64,000 nucleotides of DNA from an uncultured Saccharospirillaceae bacterium (GTDB lineage: Bacteria > Pseudomonadota > Gammaproteobacteria > Pseudomonadales > Oceanobacteraceae): NCBI GenBank assembly GCA_947503895.1, contig CANNFT010000016.1, positions 27,683 to 91,682 on the forward strand, written 5' to 3'. The position numbers and the translations under genes were made by a program. The notes under the pieces are model-generated. The model did not search any database. It saw only the letters and a list, made by a program, of their open reading frames with translations, and was not told where the DNA came from. Every line of letters begins with the position of its first letter. The stretch's first letter is position 1. Positions 7,479 through 16,749 of the stretch are shown here, piece by piece.

Positions 7479-7830
7479 TGAAATCTACATAGTGTGAAAA
7501 TGAGGCTACCAATGACATATTGGCAGCGAGAGGGACGCGACGCTCGTATTCCATTTCGATTACAATCTCAGAGCCTTTTCCGCTGACAATGACGTGTTCA
7601 TACAGTGAATCAATGCCATTGATTCCAAACCGGCGAATAATCATGTCTTCTACGCGGCGTCTCGTGTATTCATTAGATTTTGACTCTTCTTTCAAGTTGG
7701 CGAAAACAGATTCTGCCGTCATATTGTCCGTATAAATTGGCAACACTTTTAAAAAGGTTACAAATCCTAGTAACGCTATGATGACCACAACGAGCATAGT
7801 CATTGCCGAAGCACCACGCTGTTTATTCAT
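7471..7830 (-). CDS. DUF4845 single-span membrane protein
   Basis: A 119-aa protein with one N-terminal membrane segment (about residues 9-27, MTMLVVVIIALLGFVTF) after a short MNKQRGAS start, resembling a pilin-like N-terminus. The rest is soluble and probably periplasmic. It matches the conserved DUF4845 gene found between lepA/lepB and rnc in Pseudomonas and relatives. Its function is not established. Here it directly follows lepA, with no signal peptidase gene between them. Confidence 0.85.
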   Translation of the reverse strand: MNKQRGASAMTMLVVVIIALLGFVTFLKVLPIYTDNMTAESVFANLKEESKSNEYTRRRVEDMIIRRFGINGIDSLYEHVIVSGKGSEIVIEMEYERRVPLAANMSLVASFSHYVDFSE

Positions 7831-7872
7831 AACTCTTCTCCAACTTGATTGTTATTTTTTCAAGCCAATCAA

Positions 7873-9672
7873 TTAGCTATCAACAGAGAGTACCGCATGG
7901 AATGCAGATTGCGGTACTTCAACGTTCCCCAATTGCTTCATGCGCTTTTTACCTTCTTTCTGTTTCTGTAACAGCTTTTTCTTCCGGCTCACATCGCCAC
8001 CGTAACATTTTGCGGTAACATTTTTACGTAAGGCTTTCACGGTTGTGCGCGAGATCACTTGATTTCCGACTGCTGACTGTATGGCAACATCAAACATTTG
8101 ACGAGGAATCAGTTCCGCCAGTTTTTCGCAGATAGCGCGGCCGTATGTACGAGTTTTATCTCTATGAATGATGACGGCTAACGCATCAACTCGCTCTCCG
8201 TTAATTAAGATATCCATACGCACGAGGGGAGCAGCTTCAAATCGCGTGAAGCTATAGTCTAGGGAGGCAAAACCTTTACTACAGGACTTTAGCCGATCGA
8301 AAAAGTCACCGACCACTTCACTCATTGGAATGTCGTAGCTCAAGCTGACTTGATTACCGGTAAAATTCATATTTTTTTGCACGCCACGCTTTTCAACACA
8401 GAGTGTTATGACATTACCAACGTGCTCTTGCGGTACCAGTATGTTTGCTTCGCAAATCGGTTCGCGCATTTCGTTCATTTTGCTGGGGTCAGGTAAACGA
8501 GAAGGGTTCGCAACCTCGACAATTTCGCCTGACGACAGCTCTAATTCGTACACTACAGTCGGGGCCGTAGTAATCAGATCAAGCCCATATTCACGCTCAA
8601 GACGTTCCTGAATGATTTCCATGTGCAGCATACCTAAGAAGCCACAACGGAATCCAAAACCTAACGCATCAGAACTTTCTGGTTCATAGAAGAGTGAAGC
8701 GTCATTGAGCGACAGCTTTTCCAATGCGTCTCGAAAATCTTCATATTGATCAGAGCTAACGGTGAATAAACCGGCGTATACCTGAGGTTTTACTTTCGTA
8801 AAACCGGGCAATGAGTCAATGTCGGCTGTTTTGGTATGAGTAATGGTGTCACCCACGGGCGCACCGTGAATGTCTTTGATACCCGCGACCATGAATCCTA
8901 CTTCGCCTGTACCCAACGCCCCCGTCGTTTGGCGCTTAGGCGTAAAGATACCAATGAGGTCCGCATTCCAGTCACGACCGGTGGACTTCACTCGAATTTT
9001 GTCACCTTTCTTTATCCGACCATTCACAACACGGATTAAGGAAACCACACCTAGGTAGGAGTCAAACCAAGAGTCGATAATCAATGCTTGGAGGCTGCCG
9101 TTCGGATCACCTTGTGGCGGCGGAATGCGCTGAACCATATCTTCGAGCACATCTTCAACACCAATACCGCTTTTTGCACTGCAGCGAACCGCTTCAGTTG
9201 CGTCGATTCCAATGATGTCTTCAATTTCTTGCGCCACGGCATCCGGGTCAGCTTGAGGTAAGTCCATTTTGTTTAAAACGGGCACCACTTCAAGGCCTTG
9301 ATCAAGTGCGGTGTAGCAATTTGCTACAGACTGCGCCTCCACACCTTGAGCGGCATCAACGACTAGGAGTGCGCCTTCACATGCCGCTAAAGAACGGGAT
9401 ACTTCATAGGAAAAGTCCACGTGTCCAGGCGTGTCGATGAAATTAAGCTGGTAGGTATTACCATCTTTAGATTTGTAATCCAGCGTGACACTTTGGGCTT
9501 TGATCGTAATGCCACGTTCACGCTCAAGGTCCATGCTATCAAGAACTTGGGCCTGCATTTCGCGATCACTCAGTCCACCACAAATCTGGATAAAACGATC
9601 CGCAAGGGTCGATTTACCATGGTCAATGTGTGCAATGATCGAGAAGTTTCTAATGTGCTCTAGGGTACTCAC
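7873..9672 (-). CDS. lepA: Elongation factor 4 (LepA)
   Basis: A ribosome-binding GTPase of 599 aa that can back-translocate or otherwise remodel stalled ribosomes. The N-terminal GTPase domain has AHIDHGKST (about 14-22), RGITIKAQ, DTPGHVDF and NKMDLP. The middle and C-terminal regions carry EF-G-like domains and the LepA-specific tail with YGGDVSRKKKLLQKQKEGKKRMK (given in part). It heads the minus-strand cluster through acpS and is separated from the upstream mucD gene by a strong terminator. Confidence 0.98.
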   Translation of the reverse strand: MSTLEHIRNFSIIAHIDHGKSTLADRFIQICGGLSDREMQAQVLDSMDLERERGITIKAQSVTLDYKSKDGNTYQLNFIDTPGHVDFSYEVSRSLAACEGALLVVDAAQGVEAQSVANCYTALDQGLEVVPVLNKMDLPQADPDAVAQEIEDIIGIDATEAVRCSAKSGIGVEDVLEDMVQRIPPPQGDPNGSLQALIIDSWFDSYLGVVSLIRVVNGRIKKGDKIRVKSTGRDWNADLIGIFTPKRQTTGALGTGEVGFMVAGIKDIHGAPVGDTITHTKTADIDSLPGFTKVKPQVYAGLFTVSSDQYEDFRDALEKLSLNDASLFYEPESSDALGFGFRCGFLGMLHMEIIQERLEREYGLDLITTAPTVVYELELSSGEIVEVANPSRLPDPSKMNEMREPICEANILVPQEHVGNVITLCVEKRGVQKNMNFTGNQVSLSYDIPMSEVVGDFFDRLKSCSKGFASLDYSFTRFEAAPLVRMDILINGERVDALAVIIHRDKTRTYGRAICEKLAELIPRQMFDVAIQSAVGNQVISRTTVKALRKNVTAKCYGGDVSRKKKLLQKQKEGKKRMKQLGNVEVPQSAFHAVLSVDS

Positions 9673-9831
9673 AAATATACAACCTAACCCATAAAAAATG
9701 GCGCAAATTCTAACCGATTTAGGTACTGCGCGCTATAAAACTCATCAGGGCTGCGAGCGAATCCCGACTTTTTGCCGAATTTCACGCCAACCAACCGGTG
9801 TTTCACTTAACGCTCCTTCATTTATTGTACG

Positions 9832-9876
9832 TCAGAACGCAAAAAACCGCTCAATGAGCGGCCTTTTGCGTTCTGA
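9832..9876 (-). terminator. Rho-independent terminator after mucD
   Basis: A long inverted repeat (TCAGAACGCAAAA at 9832-9844 and its partner at 9863-9876) encloses an inner CCGCTC/GAGCGG stem. Read on the minus strand, the inner hairpin is followed by a run of six T. It ends the algU-mucABCD operon before lepA. Confidence 0.85.
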
Positions 9877-9906
9877 TCTCGGCCGGCAAGGGCCTAGTCC
9901 ACCTCG

Positions 9907-11298
9907 TTAATTTTTCACCCTTAACGGGATAAACATGGCTGCTCCACGCCTCACAATACGCATGGGGACTGAGCGATTGGTGGGTAGTTGTTTAACCACG
10001 TTATTAAATTCTGTGGTATTTCGAATCATCTCGCCGTAGATCATCGTGATGATGTCACCTGTGACCAAGCCTGAGTTTGCACCCGCCCCTTGACCAACCG
10101 ATTTAACGAGTACCCCTTCTGTATCCCACTGTTTTTTCTGTGCCGGTGTAAGGTCATCTACCACGATCCCCAACCGATTACTGTCAATGCTGGATTTTGG
10201 CTTCGGTGAAGGCGCTTGCGCTAGGCCGTCTTGCGGTAGTGTGCCAATTTCAACTTTAAGCGTTTTGGCTTTGCCGTGACGAATCACTTTCACTTCCGCT
10301 TGCGTACCCGGTCGTACGCGACCAACCAGATGGGGTAAATCAGACGACAAGACAACATCACGACCATTAAACTCCGTGATGATATCGCCGGGTTGCACAC
10401 CAGCGAGGTTAGCAGGACCTCCTTGAACAATTTGAGACACCAACGCTCCCGCTGCTTTCTTGAGGCCAAAGGACTCAGCCAACTCTTTGTCTACTTCTTG
10501 AATCACCACACCTAACCAACCCCGTGTGACCATTCCGCTTTCTTTTAACTGTTCGACCACTTCCATGGCTACATTCATGGGGATAGCAAAGGATAGACCC
10601 ATGAATCCACCAGAGCGGGTGTAGATTTGTGAGTTAATGCCTACTACCTCTCCATCCAGGTTAAATAGTGGGCCACCCGAGTTTCCTGGGTTAATAGCGA
10701 CATCAGTTTGAATAAACGGTACATAGTTTTCGTTGGGTAAACTACGACCCTTAGCACTGACAATGCCGGCTGTCACCGAGTAGTCGAAACCAAATGGACT
10801 GCCGATAGCGACGACCCACTCACCAACCTTCAGCTTCTCTGAATCGCCCATTTCTAATTTGGGTAAGTTATCAGCTTCCACTTTTAATAGCGCAAGATCT
10901 GAGCTCGGATCAGAGCCTATGAGTTTGGCTTCCAATTCACGGCGATCATTCAGCCTTACGAATATTTGGTCAGCCTCACTGATGACGTGGTTATTGGTTA
11001 AAATATAGCCATCCTTACTGACAATGAAGCCCGAACCGAGCGAGGTACGCTCTTGGGATGGATTCGGCACACCTCCGCGCGGACCGGGTTGGCCCGGCAC
11101 CCCAAAAAAGTGCCTAAAAATTTCAGGTACACCCTGCGGCATATCCATATTGCCACTAAACCGGGATTTCATTTTTTGAGTGGTGCTAATGTTCACGACC
11201 GCAGGTGAAGCCTCTTCAACGAGTTCAGTAAAATCTGGCAGACGTGCAAATGAAATAGATGATGCCAATAAAAGGCAAAGACCAATGAGCCGTAACAT
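9907..11298 (-). CDS. mucD: HtrA/DegP-family periplasmic serine protease (MucD)
   Basis: A periplasmic protease/chaperone that removes misfolded envelope proteins and damps sigma-E activation. It has an N-terminal signal peptide (MLRLIGLCLLLASSISFA) and a trypsin-like domain with the triad His in TNNHVIS, Asp in SSDLALLKV and Ser in NPGNSGGPLF. Two PDZ domains follow (from about 265 and about 375). I chose the ATG at 11298 because it starts directly at the signal peptide, 16 bp after rseC, with AGGAGG upstream; an in-frame GTG at 11325 would add nine residues. It is the last gene of the sigma-E operon, as in Pseudomonas. Confidence 0.94.
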   Translation of the reverse strand: MLRLIGLCLLLASSISFARLPDFTELVEEASPAVVNISTTQKMKSRFSGNMDMPQGVPEIFRHFFGVPGQPGPRGGVPNPSQERTSLGSGFIVSKDGYILTNNHVISEADQIFVRLNDRRELEAKLIGSDPSSDLALLKVEADNLPKLEMGDSEKLKVGEWVVAIGSPFGFDYSVTAGIVSAKGRSLPNENYVPFIQTDVAINPGNSGGPLFNLDGEVVGINSQIYTRSGGFMGLSFAIPMNVAMEVVEQLKESGMVTRGWLGVVIQEVDKELAESFGLKKAAGALVSQIVQGGPANLAGVQPGDIITEFNGRDVVLSSDLPHLVGRVRPGTQAEVKVIRHGKAKTLKVEIGTLPQDGLAQAPSPKPKSSIDSNRLGIVVDDLTPAQKKQWDTEGVLVKSVGQGAGANSGLVTGDIITMIYGEMIRNTTEFNNVVKQLPTNRSVPMRIVRRGAAMFIPLRVKN

Positions 11299-11314
11299 AC
11301 GGGAACGTTCCTCC

Positions 11315-11776
11315 TTAAATTTCACAGACAGGGATTCGAGCTTGATTCGACGATAAAGTTCTCACTATTTTGGGTTGCCACTGACGAATATCAAGACGCT
11401 GACTTTTCCAGTTCACCATAAAAAAGCCGGCTATAAGCGAGCCAAAGGAGACCAAGATTGTCGTCACTTCATTTGCACCGAGTGATTGTGAAAGCATAGC
11501 CAGTAGAATCATCAGCAACAAAGGCAGACCATAAATTAGGAGGGAAGATTTCAATACGGCTTGGTCGGGTACGCCAATCATCACGTGATCATTGGGCTGA
11601 ATATCAACACCGTTCCGGTCTACGGGGACTTCGAGTCGCTGATGCCCTGCCTTCACCAACAAGCTGTGCCCACAACCTTTTTGGGCACTACAGCTGTCGC
11701 AGGCGGATTGACGAATCGCTTCGATCCAAACGATATCGCCTTCAACCCGCAGGACGCGGGCGGATTCTTCAATCAT
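11315..11776 (-). CDS. rseC: RseC/MucC family inner-membrane regulator
   Basis: A 153-aa protein with an N-terminal cytoplasmic part carrying a cysteine cluster (ACDSCSAQKGCGHS, about residues 25-38) and two adjacent membrane segments (about 80-98 and 103-123). This is the SoxR-reducing / RseC layout. The family is a mild positive modulator of sigma-E in E. coli and has redox roles in SoxR reduction. ATG at 11776 gives a conventional N-terminus; a TTG four codons upstream is possible. It lies between rseB and mucD. Confidence 0.92.
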   Translation of the reverse strand: MIEESARVLRVEGDIVWIEAIRQSACDSCSAQKGCGHSLLVKAGHQRLEVPVDRNGVDIQPNDHVMIGVPDQAVLKSSLLIYGLPLLLMILLAMLSQSLGANEVTTILVSFGSLIAGFFMVNWKSQRLDIRQWQPKIVRTLSSNQARIPVCEI

Positions 11777-11845
11777 GTACTGCCCCAAAACAAAATTAAG
11801 AGTATAGGGGGATTTTAAATCTTTTTACGCTTCAATTCACCGCGC

Positions 11846-12871
11846 TTACATCAACTCCACAGATTGCGCGATACGTTGAGCCGCATTACGAGGGATTTCA
11901 CCCACGACTGTGATCCTATGGGTCTTGCCTTGCCATTGTTTGTGCTGGACGGCTAAGACAGTGGGGCCAATCTGGGCGGTTCCCTCATCCATTTTTGCGG
12001 CAACGGGCTCAACATAGACAGAAAACATTACGATTCCATCGGTAAACATCCGACGCTCCGCATTTTGACTGCCGACATGATTCGCCGGTGCATGCTCAAG
12101 CTGGCGTTGTGCAAAGCCAATGGGCACCCAATTTAACTTCCAGCCTAAGTTTTCACCCTGCCAAGGCGCAGCTGGGGGGGCATCTAAGGCTAATTCAACA
12201 CCTTTTGTGCGGGGTTCAAATTGTTTTGCCGTCCATTCTGAGATGGGAGCAAAAAAACTAAACTGGTAACGCTCCAGAATTTGATGCTGCTCTCCCACTA
12301 ATTCAGACTTCAGTGGAACAAGGGTTTGTCGATCTAACCATAAATGGTACTCATGGCGAAACTCATCTTTGGGCACTAATCGAATGCCGACCACCGGGCG
12401 TCCAGCTATGCGTTGATACCCTAGCAATGCAAGGTTATAGCCTTGTTGCAACTGTGTGCTGTTGCCTAGGTGATTCGGATTAAATGGGCTGGCCCCTTGC
12501 TGATTAAGCCGCTCTACTCGAGCGTCAGGGTGAATGCAGTACAGCTGTTGCCCTCGGCGAATAATCTCACGAGCAGGCCCATCAAGATGCAACATACGCT
12601 CCCAAATTTGGCCATCTTTCATACCATGGCTGATTTCTACGCTTTGGGTATGCACACCCGATTGATGGATGAAAATACCCTGGTACATGGCCTTCGGCGC
12701 CTGCTCGATCATCAAGTCATACCAGCCTTGAGCCGACAATGACTGGGTTTCAGCAGAAGTCGCTTTTTCCTGTGTTCCTTGATTGGCTTCCTGCGTTTTT
12801 TCCACAGCCTGCACGTTGACGGCTAAACCAAATAACACGAGAAAGCGAATCAACATCAAATGTTGCATCAT
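11846..12871 (-). CDS. rseB: Sigma-E factor regulatory protein RseB/MucB
   Basis: A periplasmic protein that binds the anti-sigma factor RseA and protects it from DegS-type cleavage, and that senses lipoprotein or LPS intermediates. The 341-aa protein has a signal peptide (residues 1-22, ending VQA), a lipid-binding LolA-like domain (about 48-230, GWYDLMIEQAPKAMYQGIF) and a smaller C-terminal domain (about 245-340). It overlaps rseA by four bases (ATGA), which keeps the ratio of the two regulators tight. Confidence 0.94.
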   Translation of the reverse strand: MMQHLMLIRFLVLFGLAVNVQAVEKTQEANQGTQEKATSAETQSLSAQGWYDLMIEQAPKAMYQGIFIHQSGVHTQSVEISHGMKDGQIWERMLHLDGPAREIIRRGQQLYCIHPDARVERLNQQGASPFNPNHLGNSTQLQQGYNLALLGYQRIAGRPVVGIRLVPKDEFRHEYHLWLDRQTLVPLKSELVGEQHQILERYQFSFFAPISEWTAKQFEPRTKGVELALDAPPAAPWQGENLGWKLNWVPIGFAQRQLEHAPANHVGSQNAERRMFTDGIVMFSVYVEPVAAKMDEGTAQIGPTVLAVQHKQWQGKTHRITVVGEIPRNAAQRIAQSVELM

Positions 12872-13449
12872 TGACTTGCCTTGTTGTCCTCAAAGTTCAC
12901 GACACGAGCAAACGGCATCGCAGTACGACCTTGGCCTATTGCCGAGTCTTGCGCATGTTGTTTCAAATAAGCATTTAAACGTTCTTGCGCTTTTTGCAGC
13001 TCGACTTCATCTGCATCCGCCAGCAAGCTCGCACCATTTTGCTTAGGCAGCTGCGGCGATACCGCTCTTGACTCAGCACTGGCCACTTGCTGCTCTCCAG
13101 CAAAATCAACTTGCCCAGAGAAACGCGCCCCTAATACCACAGCAAAGGCGACAGATGCAGCAACGGAAAGTCCCGCTACAGGCTTCCACCAAGTATTTCT
13201 CGGTTTCGGCTCTGCTTCTGACACGATATCAGCTTCACTTTCCAATGCTTCGGATACAGCACCGCTGATATCCAAACTGGAAAACTCACTAAGCTCGCCT
13301 TTCATGGCTTCGCGAGCAAGGTGATACCTCGCCCATGTATTTCGAAACTCAATGTCGTCTTTGCCTTGACCGAGAATACGATGCAGCGAAAGCTCATCCA
13401 ATTCTCCATCCATCAAGGCAGACAAAGTTTCATTACGTTTTTCGGTCAT
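12868..13449 (-). CDS. rseA: Sigma-E anti-sigma factor RseA/MucA
   Basis: A single-span inner-membrane protein that holds sigma-E at the membrane. The start at 13449 gives MTEKRNETLSALMDGELDE, the typical anti-sigma N-terminus, behind a GGGGTGG ribosome-binding site; the frame is open further upstream but has no support. It has a cytoplasmic anti-sigma domain (about 1-80), a membrane segment (about 108-125, VAGLSVAASVAFAVVLG) and a periplasmic tail that binds RseB. RseP at 35517 is the expected intramembrane protease acting on it. Confidence 0.94.
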   Translation of the reverse strand: MTEKRNETLSALMDGELDELSLHRILGQGKDDIEFRNTWARYHLAREAMKGELSEFSSLDISGAVSEALESEADIVSEAEPKPRNTWWKPVAGLSVAASVAFAVVLGARFSGQVDFAGEQQVASAESRAVSPQLPKQNGASLLADADEVELQKAQERLNAYLKQHAQDSAIGQGRTAMPFARVVNFEDNKASQ

Positions 13450-13465
13450 ATCCACCCCATTGCCG

Positions 13466-14050
13466 TTAGGCTGTTTTATCCAGAAGAGGTGCCATTGCTT
13501 TATCAATAGCCTCCCGCGCTCTAAAAATTCTTGATCGAACCGTACCGATGGGACACTGCATGACTTCAGCAATGTCCTCGTAGCTCATACCATCCATTTC
13601 TCGTAACGTGATGGCGACTCGAAGCTCTTCGGGTAAGGTTTCGATGGCACCAAACACGACTTTCTTTAATTGATCCCGCGCCAATAGTCGATCTGGTGTA
13701 GCGGTATCCTTTAGAGAACCAGCGGTCTCATAATGTTCCGCATCGACCACATCAACGTCTTGCGCTGGGGGACGACGCCCTTGAGAAACAAGATGATTTT
13801 TAGCCGTATTTACTGCAATTCGGTAAAGCCATGTGTAAAAAGCGCTATCCCCGCGAAAGTTCTTCAATGCACGATAAGCTTTAATAAACGCTTCTTGAGC
13901 AACATCTTGAACTTCTGCCGAGTCATGCACGTAACGACTAATTAAACCCATGATCTTATGTTGATACTTAAGTACCAGTAGATCAAAGGCACGTTTATCG
14001 CCTTTTTGTACCCGCTCTACCAATTGTTGGTCTGTATCCTGTGCCGACAT
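13466..14050 (-). CDS. rpoE: RNA polymerase sigma factor RpoE/AlgU
   Basis: An ECF sigma factor of 194 aa that directs the envelope-stress response. Sigma region 2 (about residues 25-95) contains YQHKIMGLISRYV, the DVAQEAFIKAYRAL core-binding segment and FYTWLYRIAVNTAKN. Region 4 (about 135-185) has PEELRVAITLREMDGMSYEDIAEVM and GTVRSRIFRARE. It heads the rpoE-rseA-rseB-rseC-mucD operon and has a sigma-E-type promoter upstream at 14127-14153. It is divergent from nadB, as in E. coli and Pseudomonas. Confidence 0.97.
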   Translation of the reverse strand: MSAQDTDQQLVERVQKGDKRAFDLLVLKYQHKIMGLISRYVHDSAEVQDVAQEAFIKAYRALKNFRGDSAFYTWLYRIAVNTAKNHLVSQGRRPPAQDVDVVDAEHYETAGSLKDTATPDRLLARDQLKKVVFGAIETLPEELRVAITLREMDGMSYEDIAEVMQCPIGTVRSRIFRAREAIDKAMAPLLDKTA

Positions 14051-14648
14051 TACTCCCCCGCGCGATACTTCCGGCGCCAGTCAAATTCTTGCACCTTTTA
14101 TTAACTTGAGATGCTCTGATGGTACCTTTGAATCGGGTTGGTCTGATAAGTTCAATTTAATCCATATGAGGAGCACATAGTATGCTTTTCGCGCTCCGTA
14201 TACAGGTGATTAGTCTCTCCAAAATAACGATGATTACACCGCTATGCACAGCCGCAAACCATTGAAAATAAACAAGAGTTTAAAGAGTGCTGAGTTCCAA
14301 TTAGGGTATGCCTAACAGATATACGCTACTAGGGCCTATCACCGCCGATATTCGGGCTGTGCGTCTCGTTAATAGCGTCACCATTTCTTCCAGATTAACA
14401 AATTACGTGCCACACCACAGCAGAACGTTGATGTCTTTTCCTGTCTCTCCTATAGTTAGTGCCCATCCAAAACTTGCGATCAACTGCGACTGATTTTTAA
14501 ACACCACCTTTGAACCTCAACGTATTGTGGGTTGGCTCAGCCAAACGCTGATACATTGGAATCCAAATCTGGCACACCCTCTACACATCGCAAAGACCAA
14601 CTTGGATGGACACTCATGACCCACTTCGACTTAAGAAGGTAAGCTGAT
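14051..14648. other. Divergent intergenic region between rpoE and nadB
   Basis: About 600 bp with no convincing gene. The rpoE side carries the sigma-E promoter at 14127-14153. The nadB side carries its ribosome-binding site AAGAAGGT (14633-14640). An open frame at 14308-14493 on the plus strand lacks a ribosome-binding site and recognisable content, so it is not called. Confidence 0.5.
14127..14153 (-). promoter_or_regulatory. Sigma-E (AlgU) autoregulatory promoter
   Basis: On the minus strand, a GAACTT -35 element (14148-14153) is followed after 16 bases by TCAAA (14127-14131), matching the AlgU/RpoE consensus GAACTT-N16-TCnnA. It lies about 77 bp upstream of the rpoE start and points into it, consistent with the self-activation known for this operon. 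Confidence 0.75.
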
Positions 14649-16241
14649 TTGACCTATACAGACCATCGGCACGTATTTGATGTACTCGTCATTGGCAGCG
14701 GCGCAGCCGGTTTAACCGTTGCTCTGAGTGTTGCTGACCACGCAAAGGTCGCCATTTTAAGTAAGGATGTACTCGACAGCGGATCGACACGCTGGGCTCA
14801 AGGTGGCATCGCTGCTGTGCTGGATAATGACGACTCAGTGAAGGCACATATGCAAGACACCATGAATGCAGGCGCAGGTCTCTGTAACTACTCTGCCGTT
14901 CGACATACGGTAGAGAATGGGAAAAAAGCCATTGATTGGCTGATTGAGCAGCAAGTCAAATTCTCAAAAGGTGAGGACAACGACTACCACTTAACGAAAG
15001 AAGGTGGCCACAGTCATCGCAGAATCATACATGCCGCCGATGCCACTGGGGCGGCGGTTTCGGAAGCACTGGTACAACAAGCCAAATTGCATCCTAATAT
15101 CAGTGTGCTGGAACACAGGATGGCACTTGATCTCATCACCTGCGAAAAATTTAATTTACCCGGCAAAGGCGTAGTCGGTGCGTATGTTTACAATGCTGAT
15201 GCAGACCAAGTAGAGACCTTTCGAGCACGCTCAGTCGTGGTGGCATCCGGCGGCGCGAGTAAAGCTTATCTTTACACCAGTAATCCAGATGGTACGTCCG
15301 GTGATGGTATAGCGATGGCGTGGCGCGCAGGGTGTCGAGTCGCCAACATGGAATTTAATCAGTTCCACCCCACTTGTCTGTATCACCCTCAAGCGAAGTC
15401 CTTTCTCATTACAGAAGCGGTGCGCGGTGAAGGCGGCCACCTGAAACTGCCCAATGGTGAACGATTCATGCACCGATTCGATGATCGGTTAGAGTTAGCA
15501 CCGCGTGATATTGTGGCCCGTGCGATTGACCATGAGATGAAACGCCTAGGTGCCGATTGCTTGTATTTAGATATCAGCCATAAACCCAAAGCCTTTATCT
15601 TGGAGCATTTCCCCACGATCTATCAACGCTGTTTAGAGTTTGGTATTGATATGAGTCAACAACCCATTCCAGTGGTGCCCGCAGCTCACTACACCTGTGG
15701 CGGCATTGTGACGGACCAATTTGGACGCACCGATGTGTCCAATTTATACGCCGTAGGTGAAGCCGCTCATACTGGCCTACATGGTGCCAATCGCTTAGCG
15801 AGCAACTCTTTACTGGAATGCATCGTTTACGGTCAATCGGCCGCCAAACACATTTTGAGCCAATTGAAAAACGCACAAGATATTCCGTTTGCGCCCGACT
15901 GGGATGAAAGCCAAGTGAAGGATTCCGACGAGGAAGTCGTCATCAGCCACAATTGGGATGAACTGCGTCGATTTATGTGGGACTACGTTGGGATCGTACG
16001 AACAAACAAGCGACTATTGCGAGCAAAACATCGCGTTGATTTACTGCGCCAAGAAATCACTGAATTCTATTCGAATTATAAAGTCACCAGCGATTTATTA
16101 GAGTTGAGAAATCTAGTTGAAGTAGCAGATTTAATTATTCGCTGTTCGATTTTAAGAAAAGAAAGTCGCGGCCTGCATTATTCGCTAAGTCACCCAGACC
16201 TATTACCTGTCGCATACGACACGGTGCTAACGCCGACATAA
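14649..16241 (+). CDS. nadB: L-aspartate oxidase
   Basis: Oxidises L-aspartate to iminoaspartate using FAD, the first step of de novo NAD synthesis. The 530-aa protein has the FAD-binding VIGSGAAGLTVAL motif (about residues 13-25), the STRWAQGGIAAV segment, the active-site region EFNQFHPTCLYHP and the C-terminal FAD segment ANRLASNSLLECIVYG. The start is TTG, with AAGAAGGT eight bases upstream, giving a normal NadB N-terminus. It is divergent from rpoE. Confidence 0.96.
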   Translation: MTYTDHRHVFDVLVIGSGAAGLTVALSVADHAKVAILSKDVLDSGSTRWAQGGIAAVLDNDDSVKAHMQDTMNAGAGLCNYSAVRHTVENGKKAIDWLIEQQVKFSKGEDNDYHLTKEGGHSHRRIIHAADATGAAVSEALVQQAKLHPNISVLEHRMALDLITCEKFNLPGKGVVGAYVYNADADQVETFRARSVVVASGGASKAYLYTSNPDGTSGDGIAMAWRAGCRVANMEFNQFHPTCLYHPQAKSFLITEAVRGEGGHLKLPNGERFMHRFDDRLELAPRDIVARAIDHEMKRLGADCLYLDISHKPKAFILEHFPTIYQRCLEFGIDMSQQPIPVVPAAHYTCGGIVTDQFGRTDVSNLYAVGEAAHTGLHGANRLASNSLLECIVYGQSAAKHILSQLKNAQDIPFAPDWDESQVKDSDEEVVISHNWDELRRFMWDYVGIVRTNKRLLRAKHRVDLLRQEITEFYSNYKVTSDLLELRNLVEVADLIIRCSILRKESRGLHYSLSHPDLLPVAYDTVLTPT

Positions 16242-16275
16242 AGTCGCTTACCGTTTGGCAGATGGCGCTGTGCGC

Positions 16276-16749
16276 TCACTCTTGATTGCTGGTCAAAGAC
16301 GGGTGAGTCGAGCTTGCGCCATGACGATGTTGAGATGTTTGTTGATGCAATTTTAACAAAACCCGAAATCGCCTAAAGGACTCGGCGTCAACGCTATCAC
16401 GTAATAGCCACTCTCGGCAGTGTTTTCCCGCCTGCCGATAACCTAAGTGCACTAAACTGGGTAATACTCGATACACCTGAAGATTTTCAATAGGTTGCGT
16501 GGTTTGAGCGGTTTGCCCTCGAAACCACTGGCCATGTTGAAACACCCAAATTCGGGCTTGTTGAAAGTCATGCCGCCGACGAAAATACTGCATACACCAA
16601 AAGACTTGATAAGCCCAAACCGGTGTAAATAACCAAAGGTTTTCAAAGGGAATCGACAAAGTACTTATAAATAACGCAAGGTGCGCCAGCAGATGCCAAC
16701 GCCCCCAACGTGCAGATGATGTGACGGCTAATTCAACTCGGCTGTACAC
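16276..16749 (-). CDS. YgfX/CptA-like membrane protein
   Basis: A 157-aa protein with a GTG start inside the end of sdhE (17-base overlap). It has two short membrane segments (about residues 18-33 and 37-53) separated by a small turn, then a basic, tryptophan-rich cytoplasmic part. Position after sdhE and this topology match the YgfX (CptA) family. In E. coli YgfX has been reported to affect cytoskeletal proteins, but the toxin role is debated. Low sequence conservation makes position the main evidence. Confidence 0.7.
   Translation of the reverse strand: MYSRVELAVTSSARWGRWHLLAHLALFISTLSIPFENLWLFTPVWAYQVFWCMQYFRRRHDFQQARIWVFQHGQWFRGQTAQTTQPIENLQVYRVLPSLVHLGYRQAGKHCREWLLRDSVDAESFRRFRVLLKLHQQTSQHRHGASSTHPSLTSNQE

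Noticed and set aside
7114..9694. Several plus-strand open frames antisense to rnc and lepA
   Set aside because: They are antisense shadows of strongly conserved genes, without ribosome-binding sites or recognisable products.
14308..14493. Open frame of 61 codons in the rpoE-nadB gap
   Set aside because: No ribosome-binding site, no family resemblance, and no sign of a broken neighbour.
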